Assembly (NCBI GenBank): GCA_044374295.1
Contig: JBILOU010000001.1
Location: forward strand, 1 to 64,000
DNA length: 64,000 nucleotides
Reading direction: 5' to 3'
Source: CAIZGX01 sp044374295
GTDB taxonomy: Bacteria; Bacteroidota; Bacteroidia; Flavobacteriales_D; Sanyastnellaceae
In this document: piece after piece, positions 1 through 6,936 of the stretch
How the letters are laid out: each line of letters opens with the position of its first letter
Position numbering within the stretch: position 1 is the first letter of the stretch
Translations under genes and position numbers: made by a program
The notes under the pieces: model-generated
Databases searched by the model: none
The model's input: only the letters and a program-made list of their open reading frames with translations
What the model was told of the DNA's origin: nothing

Positions 1-191
1 CAGAACTCAACCTTCAAATCACATCTGACCTTATCGGCACAGATCTTTTTGTTTTCGATGCACTCGGCAAACAAATCTTGAAGCAACAAATTCTTTCAAC
101 CAACACAACTATAAATACCTCATCATTTGCGGTAGGTAATTATGTTGTGAAAGTTGGTGGGGGAGTGAAGAAGTTTGAGTTGGTGAGGTAA
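1..191 (+). CDS. C-terminal end of a T9SS-exported protein (type A sorting domain), partial
   Basis: The reading frame is open from base 3 and stops with TAA at 189-191; the 5' part lies outside the window. The 62 visible residues have the pattern of a Bacteroidota type A T9SS C-terminal domain: a short beta strand, then FDALGKQIL (equivalent to the usual YDxxGKxV strand), then a turn and the strand GNYVVKVGGG before the end KKFELVR. Such domains direct a protein through the type IX secretion system to the outside or the cell surface and are removed on export. The function of the passenger cannot be judged. The assignment rests on motif pattern only. Confidence 0.75.
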   Translation, partial: ELNLQITSDLIGTDLFVFDALGKQILKQQILSTNTTINTSSFAVGNYVVKVGGGVKKFELVR

Positions 192-235
192 ACGAATTCA
201 GAGAAATTATTCAAATAATAAAATCGATTAGCATT

Positions 236-517
236 ATGGTAAATCCAAAAAAAATCAAGTCTGCGGGTAAGATTGTAATGTATCAACTTGCGATAGCACT
301 AGTTGTTTCCGCTATTGCCTCAGGTTCTAGGATGAAGAGCATTGCCCCTTTAATTGGCTTTTCAACAATAATAATTATCATTCTAGGGTTTCGATTTGCC
401 TATCTCCTAATGACTTGTGATTCGCATGAAAGCAAGGAATATAATTTTGAGGAAATGGGGCAAAATGCTGGAAAGTCTTTAGGCGAAATTGTCCAACGTT
501 TTACTAAGAAAAAATAA
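236..517 (+). CDS. Small hypothetical membrane protein, 93 aa
   Basis: The ATG at 236 opens a 93-residue frame with a basic N-terminus (MVNPKKIKSAGK), two hydrophobic stretches at about residues 13-30 and 38-58, and a polar, partly acidic C-terminal tail ending in KKK. That pattern predicts a two-pass inner-membrane protein. I do not recognise a family. The stop codon at 515-517 is directly followed by the first REP-like palindrome at 518, so the palindromes sit at its 3' end and may end or stabilise its mRNA. The gene is independent of the preceding T9SS protein (44 bp gap). It looks real by composition, but no function can be assigned. Confidence 0.5.
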   Translation: MVNPKKIKSAGKIVMYQLAIALVVSAIASGSRMKSIAPLIGFSTIIIIILGFRFAYLLMTCDSHESKEYNFEEMGQNAGKSLGEIVQRFTKKK

Positions 518-566
518 GAGCTCGCTCTGCGAGCGGCATCCGAAATGCCCCCAGCAGAGCTGGGGG
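518..566 (+). repeat. REP-like palindromic unit, left copy
   Basis: This unit has two hairpins: GCTCGC/GCGAGC around TCT (520-534) and CCCCCAGC/GCTGGGGG around AGA (548-566). It is almost identical (2 differences in 49 bases) to the copy at 1162-1210 in the same orientation, and partly inverted at 623-668. Two-hairpin GC-rich units flanking a tyrosine transposase gene are the usual substrates of RAYT proteins. Confidence 0.8.
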
Positions 567-611
567 ATAGAATATGAGATAGTGCACTTGTCTTAAGAAT
601 TTGTGCTCATC

Positions 612-1091
612 TCAACCTTTATCCCCCAGCTCTGCTGGGGGCAGTTCGGATGTCGCCCGTAGGGGCTCGTTGATGTGCTGCAAAATGAAGTTTCTATTTC
701 TTCCTGAAAAATCCATTTCAGAATGATGTGATTTTTGGTTTTGAATATATTTTTTCAGTCCAGTTATTTCTGATTGTCCAACACTAAAAACAGCATATCC
801 CAATTGCCATTCAAAGTCTTTCAAGAAATCTGCTTTTGTCTTCATCCACCGAGATGAATTCGATTTTAATCTTTCAGCCAATTTCATTACGGCTATTTTT
901 CTGGAGAGAAAACACATGACATGCACATGATCATAATATCCTCCTATCTGAATACTCGGACACTCAAGCTCTTCGCATAATTTGGAGAGAAAACCATACA
1001 AATCATTTTCAATTTGAGGAAGAATAAAAGGCTGCCTGTACTTTGTTGAGAACACCAAGTGAATAGCCATTTGTGAGATTGATTTCGACAT
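612..1091 (-). CDS. REP-associated tyrosine transposase (RAYT, IS200/IS605 TnpA-like)
   Basis: The protein has 159 residues from the ATG at 1091 and resembles Y1 HUH transposases of the IS200-like family. The HUH metal-binding pair is HVH (about residues 55-57, in YYDHVHVM). The candidate nucleophile is Tyr115 in LKKYIQNQKSHH, a pattern typical of RAYTs. These enzymes cut and join single-stranded REP hairpins. An upstream GTG at 1118 would add 9 residues, but the ATG start gives the usual MSKSISQMAIHLVFSTKYRQP-type N-terminus. The last 18 or so codons run through the inverted REP copy (623-668), so the end of the protein is encoded by the repeat. The gene stands alone among three REP-like units, and no second transposon gene (tnpB) is present. 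Confidence 0.88.
   Translation of the reverse strand: MSKSISQMAIHLVFSTKYRQPFILPQIENDLYGFLSKLCEELECPSIQIGGYYDHVHVMCFLSRKIAVMKLAERLKSNSSRWMKTKADFLKDFEWQLGYAVFSVGQSEITGLKKYIQNQKSHHSEMDFSGRNRNFILQHINEPLRATSELPPAELGDKG
623..668 (-). repeat. REP-like palindromic unit, inverted copy overlapping the RAYT 3' end
   Basis: Read on the minus strand this repeats the outer units: a degenerate first hairpin (GCCCCTACGGGC), the spacer GACATCCGAACTG, then the perfect CCCCCAGC/GCTGGGGG hairpin (623-641). It faces the copy at 518-566, so 518-668 makes a long imperfect palindrome. It also encodes the C-terminus of the transposase. Confidence 0.75.
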
Positions 1092-1161
1092 GATTTTTTT
1101 GTAGCGAAATTCAATCACGTAACCCGAAAAGTCAAGAAACAGTTACGCCAATAACAAACTC

Positions 1162-1210
1162 GAGCTCGCTCTGCGAGCGGTATCCGAACTGCCCCCAGCA
1201 GAGCTGGGGG
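1162..1210 (+). repeat. REP-like palindromic unit, right copy
   Basis: The unit holds GCTCGC/GCGAGC (1164-1178) and CCCCCAGC/GCTGGGGG (1192-1210). It is a near-exact direct repeat of 518-566 and lies upstream of the RAYT gene. Together the two copies bracket the transposase, as expected for a RAYT locus or a non-autonomous REP pair. Confidence 0.8.
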
Positions 1211-1220
1211 AGAAAAATCT

Positions 1221-1256
1221 AAAGAGAGCTCTTACACAGAAGTAGGGGCTCTCTTT
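1221..1256. terminator. Probable bidirectional intrinsic terminator
   Basis: A perfect 9-bp inverted repeat, AAAGAGAGC (1221-1229) and GCTCTCTTT (1248-1256), encloses an 18-nt loop. It continues into a T run on the plus strand (six T in all), and on the minus strand into TTTAGATTTTT. It lies downstream of recG (minus strand) and is the best candidate for ending that transcript. Confidence 0.55.
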
Positions 1257-1338
1257 TTTGTTTAGCAATTTTAACTTTGAATTATCTCTTATCTAAACCT
1301 TTCACCGGCTTTTATAATCCTACGGATTTATCGGAACG

Positions 1339-1385
1339 ATTGATCTGAAAGATTGATTCGAAGAATTGATCACGAAGTGATTGAT
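1339..1385. repeat. Short degenerate tandem repeat (ATTGAT every 13-15 nt) after recG
   Basis: Four copies of ATTGAT begin at 1339, 1352, 1365 and 1380, giving a period of 13, 13 and 15 nt, with CGAAG-like filler between them. Part of it folds as ATCAC/GTGAT around GAA (1369-1381). The array begins a few bases after the recG stop codon. The 1092-1395 gap between the RAYT gene and recG holds this array, the terminator and one REP unit, with no further gene visible. Confidence 0.5.
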
Positions 1386-1395
1386 CGCTTCGCGG

Positions 1396-3495
1396 TCAAG
1401 AAATCCCACCCCAATCACTCTTCTTCTTCTTCAGCCTGAACAACTCCTCGCGGATAGGGGCGCTGCTCTCGCTAGATAAATTCGGATCTTCGGTTAGCCA
1501 TTCGTTCGCTATGTTGCGGGCGGCAGCCATCATCTGTTGGTCCTTCACCATGTCTGCTATGCGCAACTGCAAAACACCGCTCTGCGCTGTGCCGGCCAAA
1601 TCGCCCGGACCGCGTAAGCGTAAATCGACTTCTGCTATTTCAAATCCGTCCGTCGTACGAACCATCGTCTCCATGCGCAACTTCGTGTCGTCGCTTAACT
1701 TATGTCCTGTCATAAGAACGCAATAACTCTGATCGGCCCCTCGCCCTACTCTGCCGCGCAACTGGTGCAACTGCGACAAGCCAAAACGCTCAGCACTCTC
1801 AATCACCATCACACTCGCATTCGGGACATTCACCCCGACTTCAATAACTGTGGTGGCCACCATAATTTGCGTCTTCTTCTCTATGAATTGCTTCATCTCG
1901 AAATCGCGATCTTCCGCTTTCATTCTTCCATGAACAATGGAAATAAAATACTGCGGCGATGGAAACGCGCGCGACATACTCTCGTAACCGTCGAACAAAT
2001 CTTTGTAATCCATCTTCTCGCTCTCTTCAATCATCGGATAAACAACATAGACCTGACGACCCAATGCAATTTCCTGACGAATAAATTCAAACAACATCAA
2101 CCGATAAGCATCGGTGTGCCACTGCGTATTCACTGGCTTCCTTCCCGGAGGAAGCTCATCAATAATACTCACATCTAAATCGCCATACACCGTCATGGCC
2201 AGCGTGCGCGGAATAGGCGTTGCGGTCATGACTAAAATATGCGGAGGCAAAGCGGCCTTCTTCCACAAGGCCGCGCGTTGCGCAACACCAAACCGATGTT
2301 GCTCATCGATTACCACCAATCCCAAATTCGCAAATTCAACAACAGGTTCTATCAACGCGTGCGTTCCAATAATGAACTTCAATTCACCACTCTTCAAATC
2401 TTCCATTAACGGAACACGACTCTTCTTCTTCACCGAACCGGTGAGCAATTCAACACGAACACCCAATGGCTCTAGCAATTGCGAAATGCCTTCGTAATGC
2501 TGATTCGCTAAAATCTCTGTAGGCGCCATGAGACAAGCCTGATAGCCGTTGTCTATGGCTAACAAAATTGCCATGAGCGCAACAATGGTTTTTCCACTTC
2601 CAACATCGCCCTGAACCAAACGGTTCATGTGAAAGCCCTTCATCACATCGGTGCGAATCTCTTTCACCACGCGCTTCTGCGCCCCCGTTAATTCAAACGG
2701 CAAATGCTTTTTATAAAACGAATTGAATAATTCTCCAACCTTCTCGAACACCACACCGCGCTGCTCTACCGTGCCCGCCAACTTCGTTTGCAACAATTGC
2801 AACTGAAGGAAAAATAATTCTTCAAACTTTAATCGTCTGCGCGCTTGCTCCAACTTCTCTGCATTCGCAGGCGCATGCAACTGCACCAACGCTTCCGCGC
2901 GAGAAATTAATTTGTATTGCTGAATCAATTCCTGCGGCAACACTTCTGGAATTTCATGACGAACTTCTTCACACAACTGCAGCGTTAATTTTCCAATCAC
3001 GTTGCTGTTCAAGCCGCGGTTCGACATCTTCTCTGTTGTGCTGTACACGGGCTTCAAACCCACGCCAGCCGCCATGCGCGAAGATTCAATCTCTTCCACT
3101 TCCGGATGAGCAATGTTGAATTTGCCTTTGAACTCGGTTGGTTTTCCATAAACCAGACAAGGCTTATTCAAAGGCAAACTGCTCTTCAGCCAACGCGCGC
3201 CCTTGAACCACACCAACTCCATGGTACCCGTCTCGTCTTGAAAAATTCCAACCAAGCGCTTGGCGCGCGCTTCACCCACTTCCGTTAACCGAACGATTGT
3301 TCCTTGCAACTGCACCGCAACGGCGTCTGATTTCACGTCGCGCACCTTCTGAACTTGACTCTTGTCTACATACCGAAACGGATAATGCATGAGCAAATCT
3401 TCCCACGTGCGAATGCCCAATTCCATGCGGAATTGATCGGCGCGCGCAGGACCTACGCCCTTCAAAAATGAAATATCGTTTTCCAGTTTAGACAT
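1396..3495 (-). CDS. recG: ATP-dependent DNA helicase RecG
   Basis: RecG remodels stalled replication forks and branch-migrates Holliday junctions, working beside RuvABC. The 699-residue length matches the family. An N-terminal helix-hairpin-like stretch (LKGVGPARAD, about residues 11-20) leads into the OB-fold wedge domain (about 50-160). The helicase core has Walker A GDVGSGKT (296-303), the DEQHR box (about 395-400), VMTATPIPRTL (motif III region), and motifs V and VI with QLRGRVGRG. The start MSKLENDISFLKG follows the minus-strand -7 element TATTTTCG at 3509-3502 by only 6 nt. It is transcribed divergently from the GT-C-like protein at 3552. Confidence 0.97.
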   Translation of the reverse strand: MSKLENDISFLKGVGPARADQFRMELGIRTWEDLLMHYPFRYVDKSQVQKVRDVKSDAVAVQLQGTIVRLTEVGEARAKRLVGIFQDETGTMELVWFKGARWLKSSLPLNKPCLVYGKPTEFKGKFNIAHPEVEEIESSRMAAGVGLKPVYSTTEKMSNRGLNSNVIGKLTLQLCEEVRHEIPEVLPQELIQQYKLISRAEALVQLHAPANAEKLEQARRRLKFEELFFLQLQLLQTKLAGTVEQRGVVFEKVGELFNSFYKKHLPFELTGAQKRVVKEIRTDVMKGFHMNRLVQGDVGSGKTIVALMAILLAIDNGYQACLMAPTEILANQHYEGISQLLEPLGVRVELLTGSVKKKSRVPLMEDLKSGELKFIIGTHALIEPVVEFANLGLVVIDEQHRFGVAQRAALWKKAALPPHILVMTATPIPRTLAMTVYGDLDVSIIDELPPGRKPVNTQWHTDAYRLMLFEFIRQEIALGRQVYVVYPMIEESEKMDYKDLFDGYESMSRAFPSPQYFISIVHGRMKAEDRDFEMKQFIEKKTQIMVATTVIEVGVNVPNASVMVIESAERFGLSQLHQLRGRVGRGADQSYCVLMTGHKLSDDTKLRMETMVRTTDGFEIAEVDLRLRGPGDLAGTAQSGVLQLRIADMVKDQQMMAAARNIANEWLTEDPNLSSESSAPIREELFRLKKKKSDWGGIS

Positions 3496-3501
3496 TCCTC
3501 A

Positions 3502-3509
3502 CGAAAATA
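3502..3509 (-). promoter_or_regulatory. Promoter -7 element (TATTTTCG) for recG
   Basis: On the minus strand this reads TATTTTCG, one base from the Bacteroidota -7 consensus TAnnTTTG. It ends 6 nt before the recG ATG, so the transcript would have almost no leader. Confidence 0.45.
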
Positions 3510-3551
3510 TAATAACTTGTGCAAGCATTCATCCTTTGTGGACATTTAACC

Positions 3552-5075
3552 ATGAATCAACAGCAATACAACAGACTCTTTTACGTGCTTGCAGCCTTCG
3601 TGCTCGTTGAAAAAATGCTGGTGTATTTCTTCTTTTCCATTCAATACACAGACAGCGATCAAACGCTTTTGTGGCAGGTGGCTACCGACCTTTCGAACGG
3701 TATTTTTCACGGACCGTGCTTCTACGGACAAAGTTACGGCCCTAACATAGAACCCTTGTTGGCCGTGCCTTTCATGAAAATTGGATTTCCCGTTTACGCA
3801 GCGCTTCCGCTTGCAACGCTCATCCTTTCCACCACACCATTTTTTCTTTTAGCATTCTATTTCAAACATAAACTTTCCGCGCAATCCGCCCTCATTCCAC
3901 TGATTGTTTGCCTCTTACTTCCGCTGGAATACAGCCTACTTACAGCCATTCCTCGCGGATTCGTGAGCGGAATATTTTTTGTAAGTCTCGGATTATTCTG
4001 TTGGAAATATTTCCGAACGAACCTCTCATTGGTGTTCGCTGGAATTTTTATTGGACTGGGTCTCTATGGAAATTTGAACAGCGCATTGCTTCTTCCACTC
4101 ATCATTCCAAGCATTCATTGGAACAAGAAATTCATTTTACGTGCAGCGCTTTTCTTCGGTGTTGGTTTTATGATAGGACTACTTCCCCTCTACTTCAACT
4201 TTCACTATTACCAAGCGCATCCGGAATTGCTCATTCACGTAGCACCCAGCGTGAAACTCAGTTGGGCAAGTTTCCTTGAAACCATTTACCGATTCAACAA
4301 TTATTTCGATCAGGTATCACCGCTGTTCTGGCGCTTTGGATTTATTAGCGTGCTCGTGCTTCCAGCAGCAATAATCTTCTTGTGGAAGAAAAACAAACGC
4401 CTTGAAGCGTGGACAATTGCCTTCGTTCTGTTGGCTATTCTCGGATCACTGTTCATGGAAAAAACAAAAGAAAGTGGCTACTCACTTTTCTTTTCGGGTG
4501 GAAGATTTTTCCTCGCACTTCCGTTCGTATTCATCTTCCTATCACTGTACTTCTATGCCTTTCTTTCTACAAAAAATAAATTGAAATTCAATCGCATTGC
4601 GTTATTACTCGTTGGTATTTCTTTCGGAATAAAAGTATTTTTCTTTTCACCCTTACTCGAGAACGCCCTTGACAAAGGGAAAGCGTGGTACGTGCATGTG
4701 GTGCGCATAGATGAATTGAAAAAGCAATGTCACGAGATGAATGCATTCGGAAATCATCCTGCGCTACTTGTTGCAGTAACCGGAGACACCCCTGAACAGC
4801 CGATCACGTATGGTTGTCAGTGCTTGCAATCCGATTTTCCTTCCACCTACATTCCACATTACGAAAGAAGAAGATGGCTTATTTCAGAATACAATAAGAC
4901 GGTTTTTTCGACGATTCTTTTGCACGGAAAAGACACCACGCGTTGGGACAGAAGTAAGTTTCATCACTTGAATATTTTGAATCACGACAAAGAAAAGGGT
5001 TGGATGCTTGTTCAGAATTCTGAACCCACCGATGTCTTTCTTTTTGAAAGCGGGATATTAACTCCGAATAAATAA
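3552..5075 (+). CDS. Multi-pass membrane protein, GT-C glycosyltransferase-like
   Basis: This is a hydrophobic 507-residue protein with about 11-12 predicted membrane helices and a soluble C-terminal domain of about 120 residues. After the first helix comes TDSDQTLLWQ (about residues 33-42), an acidic pair in the first periplasmic loop as in lipid-linked-sugar-dependent GT-C transferases (PMT/ArnT/GT39 types). I infer a glycosyltransferase that uses a polyprenyl-phosphate sugar, but the substrate is unknown and a non-enzymatic role is possible. The ATG at 3552 (MNQQQYNRLFYVL) is preferred over an upstream GTG at 3519 because it starts just before the first helix. The next gene, dtd, begins 4 nt after the stop, suggesting co-transcription. 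Confidence 0.6.
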   Translation: MNQQQYNRLFYVLAAFVLVEKMLVYFFFSIQYTDSDQTLLWQVATDLSNGIFHGPCFYGQSYGPNIEPLLAVPFMKIGFPVYAALPLATLILSTTPFFLLAFYFKHKLSAQSALIPLIVCLLLPLEYSLLTAIPRGFVSGIFFVSLGLFCWKYFRTNLSLVFAGIFIGLGLYGNLNSALLLPLIIPSIHWNKKFILRAALFFGVGFMIGLLPLYFNFHYYQAHPELLIHVAPSVKLSWASFLETIYRFNNYFDQVSPLFWRFGFISVLVLPAAIIFLWKKNKRLEAWTIAFVLLAILGSLFMEKTKESGYSLFFSGGRFFLALPFVFIFLSLYFYAFLSTKNKLKFNRIALLLVGISFGIKVFFFSPLLENALDKGKAWYVHVVRIDELKKQCHEMNAFGNHPALLVAVTGDTPEQPITYGCQCLQSDFPSTYIPHYERRRWLISEYNKTVFSTILLHGKDTTRWDRSKFHHLNILNHDKEKGWMLVQNSEPTDVFLFESGILTPNK

Positions 5076-5079
5076 ATCC

Positions 5080-5514
5080 ATGAAAATCGTTCTTCAACGC
5101 GTGTCGAGTGCCTCTGTACAAGTAGATTCCAAAATAGTTGGAAGTATAGAACACGGGCTCTTGCTGCTCATTGGATTTTCTTCCACAGACACCGAGGAAA
5201 ATATTCTTCCAACCATAGAAAAAATTGTGAAGCTGCGCATTTTTTCAGACGAAGAAGGAAAGATGAACAAGAGCGTTTTAGATGTTGAAGGAAGTATGCT
5301 CTTGATTAGTCAGTTTACGCTTTACGCAGATACCAAGAAAGGCAACAGACCGAGTTTCATCGAAGCAGCCAGACCTGAACTAGCGATTCCGCTTTATGAA
5401 TTTTTTATTGCTGAAATGCGCAAGCGCATAACGAAAGTGGAAACTGGAATTTTCGGCGCCGATATGAAAGTTGAATTAGTCAACGACGGACCGGTTACAA
5501 TTGTCTTCGACTAG
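5080..5514 (+). CDS. dtd: D-aminoacyl-tRNA deacylase Dtd
   Basis: Dtd hydrolyses D-amino acids (and glycine from tRNA-Ala) mischarged onto tRNA, protecting translation. The 144-residue length is typical. Clear family motifs are present: the start MKIVLQRVSSASV, SQFTLYAD (about residues 78-85), KGNRPSF (about 88-94), and the Gly-cisPro loop NDGPVTI near the C-terminus, which gives chiral selectivity in the dimer. The gene follows the membrane protein by 4 nt and overlaps the 3' end of the convergent DUF4924 gene by 4 nt. Confidence 0.97.
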   Translation: MKIVLQRVSSASVQVDSKIVGSIEHGLLLLIGFSSTDTEENILPTIEKIVKLRIFSDEEGKMNKSVLDVEGSMLLISQFTLYADTKKGNRPSFIEAARPELAIPLYEFFIAEMRKRITKVETGIFGADMKVELVNDGPVTIVFD

Positions 5515-6059
5515 TTCAAATGCTGAACAGATTCGCCTTTCTTCATCTTGTTGTACTGAAGCGCCAACAGTACCATGACATCTGAAAAAGTCTTCATCGC
5601 ATCTTTGGTTTCTTCAGAGATCTCTTGCTTACGCAGACGCAAAATCATCAATCCGTATAACGCCGTTAAATAGGCCTCTACTTCACTCAATGCTTTTCCA
5701 TTTGCACGTTCACGGTACGCATCTAAGTTTTCCTTAGCACGTTCGTTTGCTGCAATGTATTCATCGTCGCGAAGAAGGGTGTTCAAAGTGGTGTGAAGCA
5801 AATTCAATTCGGAAATAACTTCTTGCACTTCTTCCACATTGCCTTTTTCTTCAGCGCCGCTGCGCTTCATGCTCTTGGCCAATGCTTGGAACCACGTTTT
5901 TTCTTCCTGAATTTTTTCTTCGGATGGAAGGAACGAACGCAAGAAACCGTCGAGCGATTCAACATCCATGTTTACAGCACGAAGCAGGTCTTGCATCTGC
6001 CACATGTAGATAACATATTCGGCTATGTTCTCGGCGTATTTACGTTCAGCAATAGTCAT
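5511..6059 (-). CDS. DUF4924 family protein
   Basis: This is a 182-residue, mostly helical, soluble protein that starts MTIAERKYAENIAEYVIYMWQ, the conserved N-terminus of DUF4924, a family seen in Bacteroidota. Function is unknown. It is the last gene of a five-gene minus-strand run (acyltransferase, MFS, 81-residue protein, OmpH-like, DUF4924). Its ATG at 6059 touches the OmpH-like stop codon (1-nt overlap), so it is very likely translationally coupled. Its 3' end overlaps dtd by 4 nt. Family assignment is from recalled pattern and the placing of domain borders is uncertain. Confidence 0.75.
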   Translation of the reverse strand: MTIAERKYAENIAEYVIYMWQMQDLLRAVNMDVESLDGFLRSFLPSEEKIQEEKTWFQALAKSMKRSGAEEKGNVEEVQEVISELNLLHTTLNTLLRDDEYIAANERAKENLDAYRERANGKALSEVEAYLTALYGLMILRLRKQEISEETKDAMKTFSDVMVLLALQYNKMKKGESVQHLN

Positions 6060-6712
6060 TACTTTCCTTGTTTTTCAGTTTCGTATTCTGCGTTCAATCC
6101 CTTAACGATTTCACTTGTCAAATCGTAAATTGGATTAGCGAAAAGAATAAGTGGCGCGGTGCTTTGATAAGAGAAAATATAATCCCATCCGTTAGCCTTT
6201 GCGTAGCTCGCAGTGTACACTTCCAGCTTCTTTCTTAAATCTTCTTGAAGGGTAGCTTCACTTTGCATTAGCATCTCTTCTTCTCTTTGCTGAATCTGCG
6301 CCAATTCATTTTGCAATTGTCCCAATCTGTTTTGCACGGTAGCTTGCTCATCGGCAGGAAGATTTCCCCTCTGCGCGTATGCTATCAATTCGTCTACCTC
6401 TTTCTGACGCATAGCTGCTTCATTCTTCACTTTTGTTTCTGCAGCAGTTGCATTTTTCTCAAGTTCAGCGGATTTTTCCGTGATGAATAAATAATTAGCA
6501 TTCAATGAGTCTAGATTCACATAGGCAATCTTCATCTGTCCAGGACTAATTGTGTCTACCACCTTCGACTGCTCTGCTAACTCCATTGCGGAGTTCAGCT
6601 TACTCCACATAACCAACAAGGCTACGAATGTTCCTGCAAAAAGAATGACCAGAATTAAGTTAAACGCGAATGGTTTTTTCACGGATTTGTTTTCTGAAAG
6701 TTGATGCTCCAT
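6059..6712 (-). CDS. OmpH/Skp-family periplasmic chaperone-like protein with membrane anchor
   Basis: Skp/OmpH proteins hold unfolded outer-membrane proteins in the periplasm. In this 217-residue protein a basic start (SVKKPFAF) precedes one hydrophobic segment (about residues 15-36). After a linker comes the OmpH-typical strand MKIAYVNLDSLNANY (about 51-65), then long coiled-coil helices rich in Q, E and K (about 70-165), and a closing strand region (GWDYIFSYQSTAPLILFANPIYDLT). The hydrophobic segment lacks an obvious signal-peptidase site, so the protein may stay anchored in the inner membrane, unlike soluble E. coli Skp. The start overlaps the upstream 81-residue gene by 34 nt. Confidence 0.8.
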   Translation of the reverse strand: MEHQLSENKSVKKPFAFNLILVILFAGTFVALLVMWSKLNSAMELAEQSKVVDTISPGQMKIAYVNLDSLNANYLFITEKSAELEKNATAAETKVKNEAAMRQKEVDELIAYAQRGNLPADEQATVQNRLGQLQNELAQIQQREEEMLMQSEATLQEDLRKKLEVYTASYAKANGWDYIFSYQSTAPLILFANPIYDLTSEIVKGLNAEYETEKQGK

Positions 6713-6924
6713 GCTTTATGTAAATTTTGAAATTGATTTTCAATCTCTGTTAGAAATTCTTCGTTCAATAATGCTTTGACCGCTTCAATGGTTTTCACCG
6801 CTTCTTGATCAATCTTTATGGCTTGCTTATAAGAGGCCGCTTCGAATTCAACAATCCACTTGCCGTTCCAAGAATGGACAACAATTCGAATGCGTGGATG
6901 TGTAATGGTTTCAATAGCTCTCAT
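6679..6924 (-). CDS. Conserved-looking hypothetical protein, 81 aa
   Basis: This is an 81-residue soluble protein with alternating strand- and helix-like parts (RIRIVVHSWNGKWIVEFE, then KQAIKIDQEAVKTIEAVKALLNEEFLTEIENQF). It lies 12 nt after the MFS gene and its 3' end overlaps the OmpH-like gene by 34 nt, a layout that supports real, coupled translation. No family is recognised, and there is no signal peptide or membrane segment. The frame is plausible because it fills the gap between two well-defined genes in the same operon. Confidence 0.55.
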   Translation of the reverse strand: MRAIETITHPRIRIVVHSWNGKWIVEFEAASYKQAIKIDQEAVKTIEAVKALLNEEFLTEIENQFQNLHKAWSINFQKTNP

Positions 6925-6936
6925 GGTCTTGCGAAT

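Noticed and set aside
1216..1260. Possible tRNA-like or attachment site near the REP unit
   Set aside because: The hairpin GAGAGC/GCTCTC is a terminator; no cloverleaf, no CCA end, no integrase gene nearby.
1702..2178. A 158-codon open frame on the plus strand
   Set aside because: It lies wholly inside recG on the opposite strand, matches no family and has composition expected for antisense to a helicase.
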